From NCBI RefSeq assembly GCF_042649045.1, contig NZ_JBHSEF010000010.1, forward strand, positions 62,001 to 126,000: 64,000 nt of DNA, read 5' to 3'. The notes under the pieces were generated by a model. That model was not told the DNA's origin. It saw nothing but the letters and a program-made list of their open reading frames with translations, and ran no database searches. Shown here in pieces: positions 52,934 through 61,887 of the stretch. A program made the position numbers and the translations under genes. Every line of letters starts with the position of its first letter. Position 1 is the stretch's first letter. The DNA is from Chryseomicrobium palamuruense. Lineage in GTDB: Bacteria > Bacillota > Bacilli > Bacillales_A > Planococcaceae.

Positions 52934-52959
52934 CCTTCCGCTCACATCGTGAGGGAAGG
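52934..52959 (-). terminator. Terminator after the response-regulator gene
   Basis: On the minus strand CCTTCC-CTCAC pairs with GTGAG-C-GGAAGG around GAT and is followed by ATTTTTTCG. It lies 7 bases past the regulator stop and separates it from tctC. Confidence 0.85.
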
Positions 52960-52965
52960 GTGCAA

Positions 52966-53643
52966 TCATTTTAAAAAGTAGCGTCGTTCCGGACGACCAA
53001 CAGTCCCGTAAACTTGTTCAACTGTCAGCGTCTGTTCGGCTACTAGATGTTCTAAATAACGTCTGGCAGTAGACCGACTCATGCCGAGTTGATTGCCAAG
53101 AAATTCAGCAGTGATACCGTCCGGGTGCTCGGTGATTACTTTCGAGACTTTTTCGCGTGTCAGTCGGTCGATACCTTTTGGAGCGTGTGTTTGTTCCGTA
53201 GTAGCTGTTTGTTTGAAAAGTTGACGAATTTGTTCTTCGGTGAGTTCTGTCGACGAACTGAACAATTCCTGCTTGCGTCTGTATGACGTCAAGCACTCTG
53301 TAAACATCTGCATCGTTAATGGCTTAAGTAAATAATCTTCAATTCCGGAAGCGTAGGCTTTCCTTACGATATCGACTTCTGTAGCTGCTGTTATCAAGAT
53401 GATGTCCGTCTGCGGATGTGTCCGTTTCACGTACTCTACAAAATTCGTCCCAAGGTCATCCGGAAGATACACGTCAACGAGGACCAGTTTCGGTTCCAGT
53501 TCTTCCATCCATAGCTTTGCTTCCGCCACGGTATGGGCGATGCCAACCGCTACAAAGCCGTCTACTGCAGCCACAAATTTCTCGTGAATTCGCGCTATGC
53601 GCGGGTCGTCTTCTACGATGAGGACTTCAATTTCTGGTGCCAT
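52966..53643 (-). CDS. Response regulator of the CitB/DcuR/DctR family
   Basis: About 225 aa. The receiver domain (residues 1-122) has the acidic pair in VLIVEDDPRIARIHEKF, the phospho-accepting Asp in LVLVDVYLPDD near 55 and the Lys in YLLKPLTMQMF near 105. The C-terminal HTH (170-225) reads TAEFLGNQLGMSRSTARRYLEHLV. ATG 53643 behind GAAGGAGGGAC; the frame is open 30 bases further but starts before the ribosome site. It overlaps the sensor-kinase gene by 17 bases and probably activates the downstream tctCBA genes. Confidence 0.94.
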   Translation of the reverse strand: MAPEIEVLIVEDDPRIARIHEKFVAAVDGFVAVGIAHTVAEAKLWMEELEPKLVLVDVYLPDDLGTNFVEYVKRTHPQTDIILITAATEVDIVRKAYASGIEDYLLKPLTMQMFTECLTSYRRKQELFSSSTELTEEQIRQLFKQTATTEQTHAPKGIDRLTREKVSKVITEHPDGITAEFLGNQLGMSRSTARRYLEHLVAEQTLTVEQVYGTVGRPERRYFLK

Positions 53644-55228
53644 TTTGTCCCTCCTTCGGTAAAGCAATAACAAACAACGCGCCGCCTAAGTCACCTGTTT
53701 CAACAGACACGTGGGCCCCGAGCGCTTTCGCGTTTTCCTGCACAATCGCCAGTCCGTATCCGCGTAAAGCAGCGTCTTTTGTGGACTGTTTTCCTTTAAA
53801 TAAATTTGGTAAGAGTTCAGGTGCGAGACCTGGACCGGAATCTTCGATTTCAAACAAGATCTCGTTGGCTGATTCCTGCACGTAAAAGCGCACAATCCGT
53901 TCACCAACTGGATTTTCTTCCACCGCTTCAAACGCATTGACGACAAGGTTCCCGAGCAGGGATATCAACAAGTGCTTCTCCACAGTCTTTGGAAGCGTGG
54001 AGCATTGGCTGTCTTGGTCAAGTGCCAGTTCAATCTTCAGCTCGCGCGCCCGGTTGTAAAAGCCGATGACCATGGCGCTGATATACGTATCTTCAATGTG
54101 GCGCGACACAAACGCAATGAGTGCAGCGTTTTCTGTTTGCTGTTGATGGATCAGGTCGACCACTTCTTCGTATTCCTGAAGCTGCAGAAGACCAGAAATC
54201 ATATACAAAAAGTTTTGGTGTTCGTGCGTCTGAGCGCGCAGTGATTCCGTATAGCGCTTCGTCTGCGCCAGTTCCTCCGCAATCGTATCGATATCTTCGA
54301 TTTTCCGGAAGCTAGCAATAACACCTATCACGCGGCCGTTACGGTGAATCGGAATGCGGTTGACGAGCGTTTCGTTGCCACCTAGCATCATCATTTTGTC
54401 GAGCTCGGCTTCGCCGGTCTCTATAATGTCAAGGAGACGCGTATTGGGAATCACGTCCTGCACGGGTAGTCCTTGAATCGTATCGCGTTCCGGGAAGAAT
54501 GCGTCCGCTGCAGGGTTGCTCAGGGCAATCCGTCCCTCCATATCGACTACTAAGATGGCTTCGCGGATTGAAGAGAGCAATGCGTTTCGCTGGGTAAGAA
54601 GAGATGCGATCTCTTCCGGTTCATAATCAAGTAATTGACCTTTAATGCGGCGAGTAAGGAATTGTGATAATAACGCCGACACAATCATTGCAATAATAAA
54701 GATGATAATTAAATATTTGGCATAGTCGAGGTTGATTAGGAAAATGGTATCAAGCAAATACCCGACCGAGACAACACCGATAATATTGCCGTCTTCATCA
54801 ATTACCGGAGCTTTCCCGCGAATGGCTTTCCCGAGCGTACCGGTCGCTTGCGAGATGTACGATTCACCGCCCTGAAGCGCCCGCTCATTGTCATCTCCAA
54901 CCATCCGTTCGCCGATTCTCTCTGACACAGGGTGGGCGTAGCGTATCGAGTTTTCATCTCCAATGACGACATACTCCGCTTCGACTTCTTGCTGGATGTT
55001 GAGAGCCAATTGTTGAATTTCTGGTGTGGATGCATCTAGTTTCAGCGCCTTGATCACAACCGGGTGTTGTGCAGTAGTTTCCGCTATATTTAGTGCGCGC
55101 TCGCCGATTTCCTGCCGAACGCTATGCGCCATGACAAAGTACGACGCCGTAATGACCAGGACGAGAACGGTCATGGTCAGCGCGAGCATATATTTCATGA
55201 TTCGGTATTGGAGACTAGCTCGCTTCAT
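53627..55228 (-). CDS. Sensor histidine kinase of the CitA/DcuS family
   Basis: 533 aa. Membrane segments at about 13-33 and 172-192 flank an extracytoplasmic sensor (about 35-170) with YVVIGDENSIRYAHPVSERIG and GYLLDTIF, a single-Cache/CitA-type carboxylate sensor. A PAS domain (215-320) follows. The phosphorylated His is in RAQTHEHQNFLYMISGLLQL near 345, then the N box LLGNLVVNAFEAVEENP near 430, DSGPGLAPELL and GYGLAIVQENAKALG. Start ATG near 55228 behind GAGTTGCAC. It most likely senses the carboxylate carried by the neighbouring Tct system. Confidence 0.95.
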   Translation of the reverse strand: MKRASLQYRIMKYMLALTMTVLVLVITASYFVMAHSVRQEIGERALNIAETTAQHPVVIKALKLDASTPEIQQLALNIQQEVEAEYVVIGDENSIRYAHPVSERIGERMVGDDNERALQGGESYISQATGTLGKAIRGKAPVIDEDGNIIGVVSVGYLLDTIFLINLDYAKYLIIIFIIAMIVSALLSQFLTRRIKGQLLDYEPEEIASLLTQRNALLSSIREAILVVDMEGRIALSNPAADAFFPERDTIQGLPVQDVIPNTRLLDIIETGEAELDKMMMLGGNETLVNRIPIHRNGRVIGVIASFRKIEDIDTIAEELAQTKRYTESLRAQTHEHQNFLYMISGLLQLQEYEEVVDLIHQQQTENAALIAFVSRHIEDTYISAMVIGFYNRARELKIELALDQDSQCSTLPKTVEKHLLISLLGNLVVNAFEAVEENPVGERIVRFYVQESANEILFEIEDSGPGLAPELLPNLFKGKQSTKDAALRGYGLAIVQENAKALGAHVSVETGDLGGALFVIALPKEGQNGTRN

Positions 55229-55690
55229 GAGTGCAACTCCTCAACGTCGATTCGACAGAATTATGTTTATTATACAAAAATGAAGAGGAGAGGGATAGGT
55301 AGGGATTCGTGGTGGATGAAGGCGAACAGTAAAATAAACAACGAGATTCGTAAAATCTCACTAGGATTGTTGCAAACTTAAGGAATGTTGAAATACTGGG
55401 AATTGATAGAGTATTTAGAGGTAGGTGTATGGACTTGTAAAACCGACGGAAGAGAGAACCCTGGTTCTTGGTCTACTTTATAAAGAACAGTCCTATTATC
55501 TGGCGTCTGAAATGTATAGAGATTATGTAGTGGCCGGTGGTATGGAGAGAATGCTCACCCAAACGTTCTTTTACAGACGGTACTTCAAAAAGTTCCAATC
55601 TACATGGTGGATGATTTAACTAAATAAACGAAACTTTTAGCTAATGTTGCATATGCCTCTTCGCAGTGGGAATTAAATGGGTATTCCCCA
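55229..55690. other. Region without a recognisable gene
   Basis: On the plus strand a 64-codon frame at 55425-55619 (MYGLVKPTEERTLVLGLLY...) has no convincing ribosome site or known relative. It may be the upstream part of the decayed SEC-C protein that ends at 55828. A TATAAT-like element for the minus-strand kinase (55269-55274) has no clear -35. Confidence 0.3.
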
Positions 55691-55828
55691 AAATAACTTT
55701 TCAAACTTATTCACTACTCAACTACGATTAGTGAAGAGAAACAGAATCTACCTACTAAAGCAAGGCGTAACGATCCATGTCCGTGTGGGAGTGGAAAGAA
55801 ATATAAAAAGTGTTGTGGGGCGTGTTAG
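55691..55828 (+). pseudogene. C-terminal remnant of a SEC-C motif protein
   Basis: The frame ends KARRNDPCPCGSGKKYKKCC-GAC, a textbook SEC-C zinc motif (C-x-C...CC) found at the end of SecA and many small metal-binding proteins. Going upstream the frame is closed by a stop just before 55691 and no start with a ribosome site exists. The motif's host gene was probably lost or frameshifted. Confidence 0.6.
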
Positions 55829-55851
55829 AATATGAAAAACCCTTTCCACCA

Positions 55852-56277
55852 TTATTCTTTCGGTGGTAGGGGCGATTTGTCTTGTAAAGAGAACTTTTTC
55901 CAACGACGTGTACTTTGAAATATTTTGCCAGATTTCTCTACTTTTTTAATAGCACTTAGTCTCTTAGAGGCAAGTTTAAATACCATATCTCTTGATCGTT
56001 TTTCGATAGCTAAAAGTTGTACAACTTTTAGGACTTCGATTCTGGTCTCCGTTATGCGGAATATGATTCGTATACCTGCATCTCTAAGTTTTATCTCCTT
56101 ACATCCTGCTAACTTCAAATCTCGTTTATTACCTAATGATTTTCCTACTTCGTCTGCTCGGTATTCTAGTTCGTCGAGTGATTTATTCACTATAGTAAGT
56201 ACTGGATTTTTTAATTTGGCATATTCTTTTGCAGCATCTGGATCAAATCGTAAATCAAACTTTGGTTCTTTTTCCAT
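55852..56277 (-). CDS. RelE/ParE-superfamily toxin of a type II toxin-antitoxin system
   Basis: 141 aa. The RelE-like core spans residues 5-100: FDLRFDPDAAKEYAKLKNPVL, LGNKRDLKLAGCKEIKLRDAGIRIIFRI and EVLKVVQLLAIEKRSRDMVF, with the basic/Arg residues used by ribosome-dependent mRNases. It is longer than a usual RelE (about 85-100 aa), with a basic tail of about 40 residues (KRLSAIKKVEK...TRRWKKFS). The gene overlaps the antitoxin stop, the usual antitoxin-first order. It may equally be a ParE-type gyrase poison. Confidence 0.82.
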   Translation of the reverse strand: MEKEPKFDLRFDPDAAKEYAKLKNPVLTIVNKSLDELEYRADEVGKSLGNKRDLKLAGCKEIKLRDAGIRIIFRITETRIEVLKVVQLLAIEKRSRDMVFKLASKRLSAIKKVEKSGKIFQSTRRWKKFSLQDKSPLPPKE

Positions 56278-56588
56278 TACTCATCTTTCCGAAGAGATTT
56301 CCAAGAAATCGCGGATTCAGGATTTGCATCTAATCGAGCCAGTCTCTCGGTAAGAACCCGAGCTTCTTCAGCTTCTTCCAGTTCAATAAGGCGGCCATAC
56401 ATTTCTTCATAATAAGAATAATCAAGAACTACAGTGTCAACTGAGCCGTTATCCATGATGTACTGTGGTTCTTCCTTAGCTTTTTTACGAATCGAGCCAA
56501 ACTTTTTTGCGGCAGTTCCAGCATTAGTAAGCTGCTCATTTGTGAACATTGGTTTTTTTGATCGCATGGTATAAACACTCACTTTCAT
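56277..56588 (-). CDS. Antitoxin of a type II toxin-antitoxin system (Phd/RelB-like)
   Basis: 103 aa. The N-terminal half has the Phd/YefM-like pattern FTNEQLTNAGTAAKKFGSIRKKA and then VDTVVLDYSYYEEMYGRL. The acidic C-terminal half (ELEEAEEARVLTERLARLD) would wrap the toxin. ATG at 56588 stands behind AAGGAGG with a short spacing; a GTG six bases on is an alternative. It is the first gene of a two-gene unit and probably represses its own promoter in the 130-base gap before the phosphatase gene. Confidence 0.8.
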   Translation of the reverse strand: MKVSVYTMRSKKPMFTNEQLTNAGTAAKKFGSIRKKAKEEPQYIMDNGSVDTVVLDYSYYEEMYGRLIELEEAEEARVLTERLARLDANPESAISWKSLRKDE

Positions 56589-56717
56589 CTTCCTCCTTTA
56601 TACTATGTATTAATTTATAATAAGTATACAACAAAATGCGGTAATTGACACGGTTAATGGACCGTACAATTATACGTATAATTAGTGATATCTTAATGAA
56701 ATAATAGAGGTTAATTA

Positions 56718-57215
56718 ATGAAAAAAATATACATCATCCGCCACTGCCAAGCAGAAGGACAGGCAGCGGACGCAAAACTGACTGAACTAGGTGAAAAACA
56801 AGCTGAAGAACTCGCACGATTTCTAAAGAATATTTCCGTGGAAATAATCATTTCTAGTCCATACATACGTGCAATCCAAACTATTCAGCCGTTAGCATTA
56901 CAAAAAGGAATTGAAATCGATACAGACGTTCGCTTGAAAGAACGTGTTCTGAGTCAGCATTCTCATCCGGACTGGCTTGAAAAATTGCAAGCAACATTTA
57001 AAGATAGTGATTTAAAGTATGACAGCGGTGAATCGAGTAACGAGGCCACTGAGCGAATTCGAGCAGTCGTAGATGAGATACTCGAATCAGAATATGAGAC
57101 AGTTGTCCTGGTCACGCACGGGAACTTGATGAGTCTTCTTCTGAGAGAATATACCGATGAATTTGGATTTAATGAGTGGCAGACTCTATCGAATCCGGAT
57201 GCATATTTGATATAG
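56718..57215 (+). CDS. Histidine phosphatase superfamily protein (phosphoglycerate-mutase-like)
   Basis: 165 aa. The catalytic motif is IYIIRHCQAEGQA at residues 4-16, a variant RHC where most have RHG. SSPYIRAIQTIQPLA near 52 supplies the conserved Arg, and the second His is in VVLVTHGNLMSLLLRE near 133. Compact length fits small broad-specificity phosphatases of the family. ATG behind AGAGGTT. Monocistronic. Confidence 0.9.
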   Translation: MKKIYIIRHCQAEGQAADAKLTELGEKQAEELARFLKNISVEIIISSPYIRAIQTIQPLALQKGIEIDTDVRLKERVLSQHSHPDWLEKLQATFKDSDLKYDSGESSNEATERIRAVVDEILESEYETVVLVTHGNLMSLLLREYTDEFGFNEWQTLSNPDAYLI

Positions 57216-57409
57216 GGGAGTAATGAGATAACGAGTTGCGAACGGGTATGGGAGGAGAACAGGTAAAATCGAGTAGTGACTACCTGAGCAGTGGCAACTT
57301 CAAAAACAGGCCTGGATATCTCTTCAAAACAGGTCAAATGTCCCTAGGGGATTACATCCTGCCAGTATAAGATGAAATTTGAAAAACTTTTCATAGAATG
57401 GAGACACAT

Positions 57410-60400
57410 ATGACCATCACCACTCAACCAACTGTTCAGGATCTCATAGCTTCTCTCTGGCAAAAGAGGTCATGGACTCACCTCAAGTCGTTTCTTTCTA
57501 CACTCACCACGGAAGATGCCTACAACAGACTTATCACACAAGCCCAACAAGAAGGTATGCCCCAGTACGCAGTCATTTTGAAGCGTCATGCCCATAAAAA
57601 ATTTCATTCATTTCAAACGACTCTATGGCAGGCGGAAGTGCTGTTTATACGTGGCGAACATTTTAAAGCGGAACAACTGCTTAAAACAAAAGCCATGCTT
57701 GCCGCATTTGATGACATCTCGGATGAACAACGTGCTGAAATGGCAAGACTCCTTGCACGTGTTTACAGCGCTTTACAACGATTTCACGAGGCGGAGGAGC
57801 AGCTCAAACAACTCGAGCAACTAGGAAAGCGCACGCTCGTAGATATGGTTCGGTTCCTGATGGCAAAGGGAGAACGCCAGCAAGCAATCGACCTCATTCA
57901 ATCTTTGGCACCTGATCAAATTGCAGAAAACCAACATCATTTGCTGCTATTCTTAAGCGATTTATATCTTCTTGAAGGACAACCAGAAGTAGCTCGCACA
58001 CTATTGAAAGAAACGTTGTCTCATCATCCGGAAGAATTTCTCGTGCGTATGGACTTGGCATCGGTTCTTTATGTTACTGGCGATTTGGAAGAGTCTTTGG
58101 TGGAACTTCATGCCGTCAATGCCTGGAATCCGTTCCATTACGCAAAATGGCCATTTATCATGCTCGAAGCGCATCTTCTATATAAATTGTCACGTTTCGA
58201 AGAACTAACCCATTTAGTAGAAGGACATCGTTCATTTTTCCAAAACCATGTGTATGGCAATTTTCAAGCAAATGGGGAAGGGAAACGAGTTCTTCTTGAG
58301 CTCACTCAACAAGTTCAACACGTTAATTACTGTGTTCCGGCTGCATTGCAGCTTATTTTGCAGGCGTTTGATGTGACGGAACAGCAAGAAACGATTGCTA
58401 GAGCTGTTAGGGAAGATGAAGGTACACAACTTCATCATGCTAGAGAATATATGAACCAGTTGGGATACGAGAGCCTGTACTTTAAAGGAGATCTGGCTAC
58501 CTACAAATCGTTGCTTGATCAAGGTATTCCGATTCTTGTCAGCACGCTGATTGAAATGAATGCTCATGTCCAAGTCGTGGTCGGCTATGATGACAGACTT
58601 CAAGCGTTATATATACAAGACCCCAATGAAGTCCATCCCTATGCGCTCGCATACGATAAATGGCAAGAGACTTATCAGTTGCGTGAAGGTCTGAGTGTTG
58701 TCTTTCTTCCGGAAGCGAAAAAAGATCTAGTGATCCAGTTTGATAGAAACGCTCACGCATTTTTTGATGCGCTCTATACCTTGACAGCGGAAGAGTCGAC
58801 AGAATCTGAGGACATTCTCACATTTTCTGATCAACATCCAGACAATTTGTCGGTTGCGGTCATGGGACTTCTGTCTTTAACCAGTCAAGCTAGCTCGGAA
58901 CAAACAGAACGCTGGTTACGTGTATTAGAAGAGAACATTACGGCTACGCATGAGGACGTTCGGCTGTTAAGAGCTCACCATGCCTTTTGGATTGGACATT
59001 ACAAAGAAGCGTTAAATGCTCTGGAAGGTCCGGAGTTACACTTAAATTCCAATGCCTTGTTCATCAAAGGCCTCAGTCATCTCAAAATGGATGCGCTAGA
59101 CGAAGCAGAAAAAGCTTTGTATCAATCTCTTGAAGTCAATCCGCATCAAGCAGTAGCCTATAGTTACCTAGCACGTATCGAATTGCAACGGGAGTGGAGA
59201 CTGCGAGCCTATAAATGGGTAGACATTGCAAAAGAATTATCACCAAACGACTCGTTTGTTCGTGCGACCGAAGCACTTGTCTACTTTGAAAACGGCGTCT
59301 ATGAAACGGCCTATCAATTGTTTGAGAGTCTCGTAGCTGAAGACTCGAAGGATAGTTATGCACTGTATGAGATGGCACGTGCCAAACAATTCTTGGGTGA
59401 GATGGATCAGGCACGAACGCTTTACAAGGCTTCTTTAGAAATTGATCACGTAGAGCCTTTCGCTTATTTACGCCTAGCTGAGATAGAAGATGATTTTGTA
59501 CAGAAAAAAGCCCATCTTAAACAAGGAATTGCAAACTTGCCTGAGCAGGGTATCTTGTATTCAGAACTTGGACTTCTAGAAGAGCAAGAAGGATTATTTG
59601 AAGCCGCACAAACTCTTTTCGAAAAAGCGGTCAAACTTCAGCCAGCTGATACAGACGCAGTCTTCTATTTGGCACGCAATTACTTTAAACAGCACCGATT
59701 AGACGATGCATGGAAGATGTTGAACCCTCACCTGGAGTCGGAAGATCCAGTTCGTATGCTCCTTGCCGTGAGCTTCGTGATGAGTGAAATGAATACGACG
59801 GAAACAAAAGATCGTTTAATTACTCTGTTAGAGAGTCGTTTAAGAGAAGCTACGAATGACGACGTCGACTTGTATGCGATGACCTATGTCGACTTTGCTT
59901 CAGAAACACGCTACCGAAAACAAGTCATTGAGTTGTTTGCCGAGCTTCGCGCTAGACATGCAACACCAGAGCTACGGAGTCTAGAAGGGCAGTTGCATTT
60001 AGAAATTGGTACCCAACAATTTGCGAAAGAATTGTTCTTAGAAGCGGGCAAACATGAAGTGGCCCAGAACCAACTGGCCATGATGGCTCTTGCTGATGGG
60101 GATGTACAGTCGGCTATTGCTTACTATGAAAAGACTCTGGAACTGCAGCCTTATCAGACTGAAGCACTTCAAGGTCTTATGAACCTCTCAGTGGAACTGG
60201 AGAGTTTGGAAGTTTGTCTTGCGGTGACTTCTTACGTGCACGAAGTGACGACAGATATCATCGAGTTTGATCAAGTTTTAGAATGGATAGATGATGCGGA
60301 AGAGCTTGAACGAGTCCTCCCACTTATCGACTCTTTGGATGGCTACGTGTCAGCCAAGTGGTGGTATCTATTGAAAGCGCGCTGTGCTCATATCGTTGGG

Positions 60401-61510
60401 GATTTCTCGCTTGCGGAAACGTGCTATCAAAAGGCACTGGCAGAACATGATGCGGGAGTGGTCCTTTATCGATATGTTGAATTTTTACTTGAGATGGGTC
60501 GCGCTAACGAAGCATTACCTCTTATTCATAAAGAACTTCTGGCTCAGCCAGAGGATCCTGACTGGATTGGGCACTTTATCACTGCGCTTGAACAGAAAAA
60601 ACGCATACCTTTACTTCTTCACCACTTGAAAAAGCTTCCAAAAGAGCATCGCAAGACCTATCTGGTGCATGCCGCTCAGCAGCTAGCACTTCGTTTAGCA
60701 GCTCTTAACGAGGATGAACCTGCCGGAATGATTGGTTCAATAAAGCAGAAAGCGCAACAATTCTTCTATGCGATCCGTATTATCCAGTTATATGAAGAAG
60801 CCATCAAACTGGATCCTAAGGACGTGACGACCATCATGGGATTTGCGGAATTTTATTTGGATGCAGATATGCCGGACGAAGCCATCAAACTATTGCGTCC
60901 ACTGGTAAATGTCGAAGAATCTGAGGCTAAACGAATGCTTGTTTTTGCGTACGCGCAGCAACTTGCTGAGCGAGTCCATCCGAATGATGTGCAAATAGCT
61001 TCTCGCTATGCACAAGAACTCATTGCTGAAGATCCTGAAGACCTCTCTGTGTTGGACTGGTGGGCTCAAGTGCATGGTCACTCTGAAGACTATAAAACCT
61101 CTTTCCAAATTGTTTCACAAGCGCTCGCTATCGACCCGTACCATGCTGATTTTCTGAACATGGGGTGGAAGTCGCTTGAGCTGAACTACGGTGAGAAAGC
61201 CCTGCCCCATTTAGATAGGTTTGTTGAAAGCTGGCGACCGGTCATGAAACAACATACTGAATTGTTGCTCATTCGTGCCGTTACGCTCAACGACTTAGGG
61301 GAGGGGCAACGTGCAAAAGAATTACTCTCGTTAATTCCTTCCTATACGCTGGAATACATGCCGTCATTATTTGAAACTGCACGAGCAGAAGTTTTGCTCG
61401 GTCATCCTCGTAAAGCGAAACGTCTTATGCAGGAAATACTGAGGGGAGACGATGGAACATATGAGGCAATGGCGGAGGAAGATCCGCTATTGGTAGAATT
61501 GTTAGGATAA
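57410..61510 (+). CDS. Large tetratricopeptide-repeat protein with embedded C39-like peptidase domain
   Basis: About 1366 aa, no signal peptide or membrane segment. TPR-type helical repeats fill residues 60-300 and again 480-1350, with many A-x-x-L-Y-x-K-x-L-E-L/I-P blocks (for example GLFEAAQTLFEKAVKLQP). Between them, at about 305-440, sits a papain-fold C39-like domain: Cys in VNYCVPAALQLILQAFDV, His in AHVQVVVGYDD and Asp/Asn in IQDPNEVHPY. I choose ATG 57410 because ATGGAGA lies 7 bases upstream; ATG 57398 overlaps it. The role is unknown; C39-like domains in such proteins may cleave or just bind peptides. A hairpin follows the stop. Confidence 0.9.
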   Translation: MTITTQPTVQDLIASLWQKRSWTHLKSFLSTLTTEDAYNRLITQAQQEGMPQYAVILKRHAHKKFHSFQTTLWQAEVLFIRGEHFKAEQLLKTKAMLAAFDDISDEQRAEMARLLARVYSALQRFHEAEEQLKQLEQLGKRTLVDMVRFLMAKGERQQAIDLIQSLAPDQIAENQHHLLLFLSDLYLLEGQPEVARTLLKETLSHHPEEFLVRMDLASVLYVTGDLEESLVELHAVNAWNPFHYAKWPFIMLEAHLLYKLSRFEELTHLVEGHRSFFQNHVYGNFQANGEGKRVLLELTQQVQHVNYCVPAALQLILQAFDVTEQQETIARAVREDEGTQLHHAREYMNQLGYESLYFKGDLATYKSLLDQGIPILVSTLIEMNAHVQVVVGYDDRLQALYIQDPNEVHPYALAYDKWQETYQLREGLSVVFLPEAKKDLVIQFDRNAHAFFDALYTLTAEESTESEDILTFSDQHPDNLSVAVMGLLSLTSQASSEQTERWLRVLEENITATHEDVRLLRAHHAFWIGHYKEALNALEGPELHLNSNALFIKGLSHLKMDALDEAEKALYQSLEVNPHQAVAYSYLARIELQREWRLRAYKWVDIAKELSPNDSFVRATEALVYFENGVYETAYQLFESLVAEDSKDSYALYEMARAKQFLGEMDQARTLYKASLEIDHVEPFAYLRLAEIEDDFVQKKAHLKQGIANLPEQGILYSELGLLEEQEGLFEAAQTLFEKAVKLQPADTDAVFYLARNYFKQHRLDDAWKMLNPHLESEDPVRMLLAVSFVMSEMNTTETKDRLITLLESRLREATNDDVDLYAMTYVDFASETRYRKQVIELFAELRARHATPELRSLEGQLHLEIGTQQFAKELFLEAGKHEVAQNQLAMMALADGDVQSAIAYYEKTLELQPYQTEALQGLMNLSVELESLEVCLAVTSYVHEVTTDIIEFDQVLEWIDDAEELERVLPLIDSLDGYVSAKWWYLLKARCAHIVGDFSLAETCYQKALAEHDAGVVLYRYVEFLLEMGRANEALPLIHKELLAQPEDPDWIGHFITALEQKKRIPLLLHHLKKLPKEHRKTYLVHAAQQLALRLAALNEDEPAGMIGSIKQKAQQFFYAIRIIQLYEEAIKLDPKDVTTIMGFAEFYLDADMPDEAIKLLRPLVNVEESEAKRMLVFAYAQQLAERVHPNDVQIASRYAQELIAEDPEDLSVLDWWAQVHGHSEDYKTSFQIVSQALAIDPYHADFLNMGWKSLELNYGEKALPHLDRFVESWRPVMKQHTELLLIRAVTLNDLGEGQRAKELLSLIPSYTLEYMPSLFETARAEVLLGHPRKAKRLMQEILRGDDGTYEAMAEEDPLLVELLG

Positions 61511-61516
61511 CTAGTA

Positions 61517-61542
61517 AGCCTCTTCAAAAAATAGAAGAGGCT
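61517..61542 (+). terminator. Hairpin after the TPR-protein gene
   Basis: AGCCTCTTC and GAAGAGGCT form a perfect 9-bp stem around AAAAAATA. No T tract follows on the plus strand. It lies 6 bases after the stop. Confidence 0.5.
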
Positions 61543-61557
61543 GCGGGAACTAGTATA

Positions 61558-61779
61558 ATGGCTATGCTTCAATATGGCATAGAGTATGAGATGGTATTAA
61601 CACCTTCGGATTTCTTTATACGACAAACAGGAAACCTCCTATTCGATATCGAAAAGGTAGAGAAGTATAAACATCTTGTTATTGAAAAGATGAAAGAAAT
61701 GTTGAATGGGAGTTCAGAACAATCAATGAGGTGTTTAGAAGAATTGAATGATAGGCTTGTGGAAGTAGCAGTGAACTAG
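61558..61779 (+). pseudogene. C-terminal remnant of aerobic glycerol-3-phosphate dehydrogenase (GlpD)
   Basis: The 73-codon frame reads MLQYGIEYEMVLTPSDFFIR and QTGNLLFDIEKVEKYK, then ends EELNDRLVEVAVN. EEMV-TP-DFF-RRTG-L-FDI is the conserved C-terminal block of GlpD (about the last 90 of 550 residues). The FAD domain is absent and there is no ribosome site, so this is a leftover after deletion or a rearrangement breakpoint. Confidence 0.75.
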
Positions 61780-61824
61780 AAATATCTTGTAACAAAATGA
61801 AACAACTTAAAGTTTCAAAAAATA

Positions 61825-61869
61825 CCCACTCATTTAGCTCTATTCATACACGGAGCTAGGAAGAGTGGG
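61825..61869. terminator. Bidirectional terminator between the glpD remnant and the SLH gene
   Basis: CCCACTC/GAGTGGG with an inner AGCTC/GAGCT stem. T-rich sequence follows on the plus side (CATTTTAGTTT) and on the minus side (ATTTTTTG), so it can serve both genes. Confidence 0.75.
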
Positions 61870-61887
61870 CATTTTAGTTTAATAACC

